From Rutpela maculata (taxonomy: Eukaryota > Arthropoda > Insecta > Coleoptera > Cerambycidae), in contig OW386285.2 of assembly GCA_936432065.2 (NCBI GenBank), positions 38,743,920-38,807,919 of the forward strand: a DNA stretch of 64,000 nucleotides. The letters run 5' to 3'. A program made the position numbers and the translations under genes. Shown one piece after another: positions 63,281 through 64,000 of the stretch. The first letter of the stretch is position 1. The number at the start of each line of letters is the position of its first letter. The notes below the pieces were generated by a model. The model was given only the letters and a program-made list of their open reading frames with translations, ran no database searches and had not been told where the DNA came from.

Positions 63281-63820
63281 ACGTAGTTTCTCTTAAGATT
63301 TTCTAGAAAATAGCTAATTATAGGAAAAATTTTCACATAAAAAAATGGCCTCATACTTTACCTTTATTTCGTCTCAATATACTGAATATTTTATTTGAAA
63401 GATAAAAAAAATCGCTTTGCTCTACTTACTCCTGATAATTCTAACCTCCCTGCCAAAAATTCCACATAGAAACTTATAAAAAAAAAGTGATGCGGTTTTA
63501 TCGTTCCTATAAGTTATATTAGTATTATACAGACAGGATTTTATCTGTTTTATTAAGTTTTAAATCGGTTATGAAACAGTAATTCCGAATGAGCTATTTG
63601 GAATTATCATGTTGCCCTTTCATGAGTACTTATATGAAATATACATGAACAAATCTACAGTTTAGTGTCTGCAAATGCACCCTTGCCCTTATATCTGTAA
63701 GCATATGGAATTACAGATACAACTTTAAAGAGATTCTAAACTTTTCTATAAGTAATATCATAAGAGTTCCAGTCCGTCCTTTCTCCAGTATCTATTGTAT
63801 GTAACACACCATTTATCAAC
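63281..63820. other. Unassigned spacer
   Basis: No recognisable gene. A weak partial copy of the following tandem unit occurs near 63636 (GAAATATACATGAACAAAT). Confidence 0.35.
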
Positions 63821-64000
63821 ATGTTTTTATTGTAAATTTCAACATTGTTTTTTATTAGTATTAATGTGGATATACATGTCAACAAATGTACAGTTTCAAT
63901 TGTATATTTTACAGATGTATTTTTATTGTAAACTTCCATTTTGCTTTTTTATTAGTATTAATTTGGATATGCATGCCGACAAATGTACAGTTTAAATTGC
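63821..64000. repeat. Tandem repeat, about 94-bp unit, runs off the window
   Basis: ATG(T/A)TTTTTATTGTAAA begins at 63821 and 63915. Each unit also has TTATTAGTATTAAT.TGGATAT and ACAAATGTACAGTTT. Two units are seen, about 85-90% alike by eye. Confidence 0.75.

Noticed and set aside
1..64000. CRISPR arrays, bacterial operons or an integrated large virus
   Set aside because: No regularly spaced short repeats, no ribosome-binding-site-led gene strings and no dense block of long ORFs. The only long frames are two spliced host genes and transposon proteins.

Overview
The window looks like nuclear DNA of an insect with a large, repeat-swollen genome; a beetle is my best guess, but the sequence does not fix the species. 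The reasons are low GC, spliceosomal introns with GT..AG borders, several clades of non-LTR retrotransposon, Gypsy-type LTR debris, Tc1/mariner and pogo transposases, hAT-type MITEs, and almost no long reading frames. There are no operons, no CRISPR array and no bacterial gene signals.

Two host genes can be rebuilt from exons. (1) A BtpA-family TIM-barrel gene lies on the plus strand in five coding exons (11656-11731, 14306-14388, 14648-14788, 19590-19789, 26088-26400). All phases agree, the protein is 270 aa, and AATAAA follows at 26485. (2) A Dbl-family Rho guanine-nucleotide exchange factor lies on the minus strand in four exons (47659-46775, 46719-46533, 39930-39368, 35713-35423). It encodes 641 aa with a DH and a PH domain. 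The two genes converge tail to tail across about 9 kb of repeats.

Layout: 0-11 kb is a field of foldback and TIR elements, including a 1.4-kb palindrome with a 1.9-kb insertion in one arm. 11.6-26.4 kb is the BtpA gene. Its introns hold a degenerate RNase H LINE, a 696-codon DDE-like transposase ORF split by a Tc1-like element, a collapsed Gypsy element, a CR1/Jockey-like LINE and a LINE with a hAT MITE inside it. 27.2-29.6 kb is a pogo element. 30-34.5 kb is a set of nested inverted repeats with a LINE fragment. 35.4-47.7 kb is the RhoGEF gene with antisense and sense LINEs in its introns. 48-50.3 kb holds a hAT MITE and a CCCAGG-ended element packed with ACGTC motifs. 52-54.3 kb is an insertion bounded by a 24-bp target duplication. 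54.5-63.3 kb is a nest in which one LINE hosts an LTR piece, a second CCCAGG element (which hosts an internally deleted Jockey-type LINE) and a hAT MITE. The window ends in a roughly 94-bp tandem repeat.

The best candidate for an undescribed system is the family of elements with CCCAG termini and 2-bp target duplications (49039-50271, 52743-52967, 59416-62368, plus an orphan end at 49556). They share TIRs and, in the two long copies, a dense array of TGACGTCA-like palindromes arranged in internal tandem repeats. No autonomous transposase for them is visible here.
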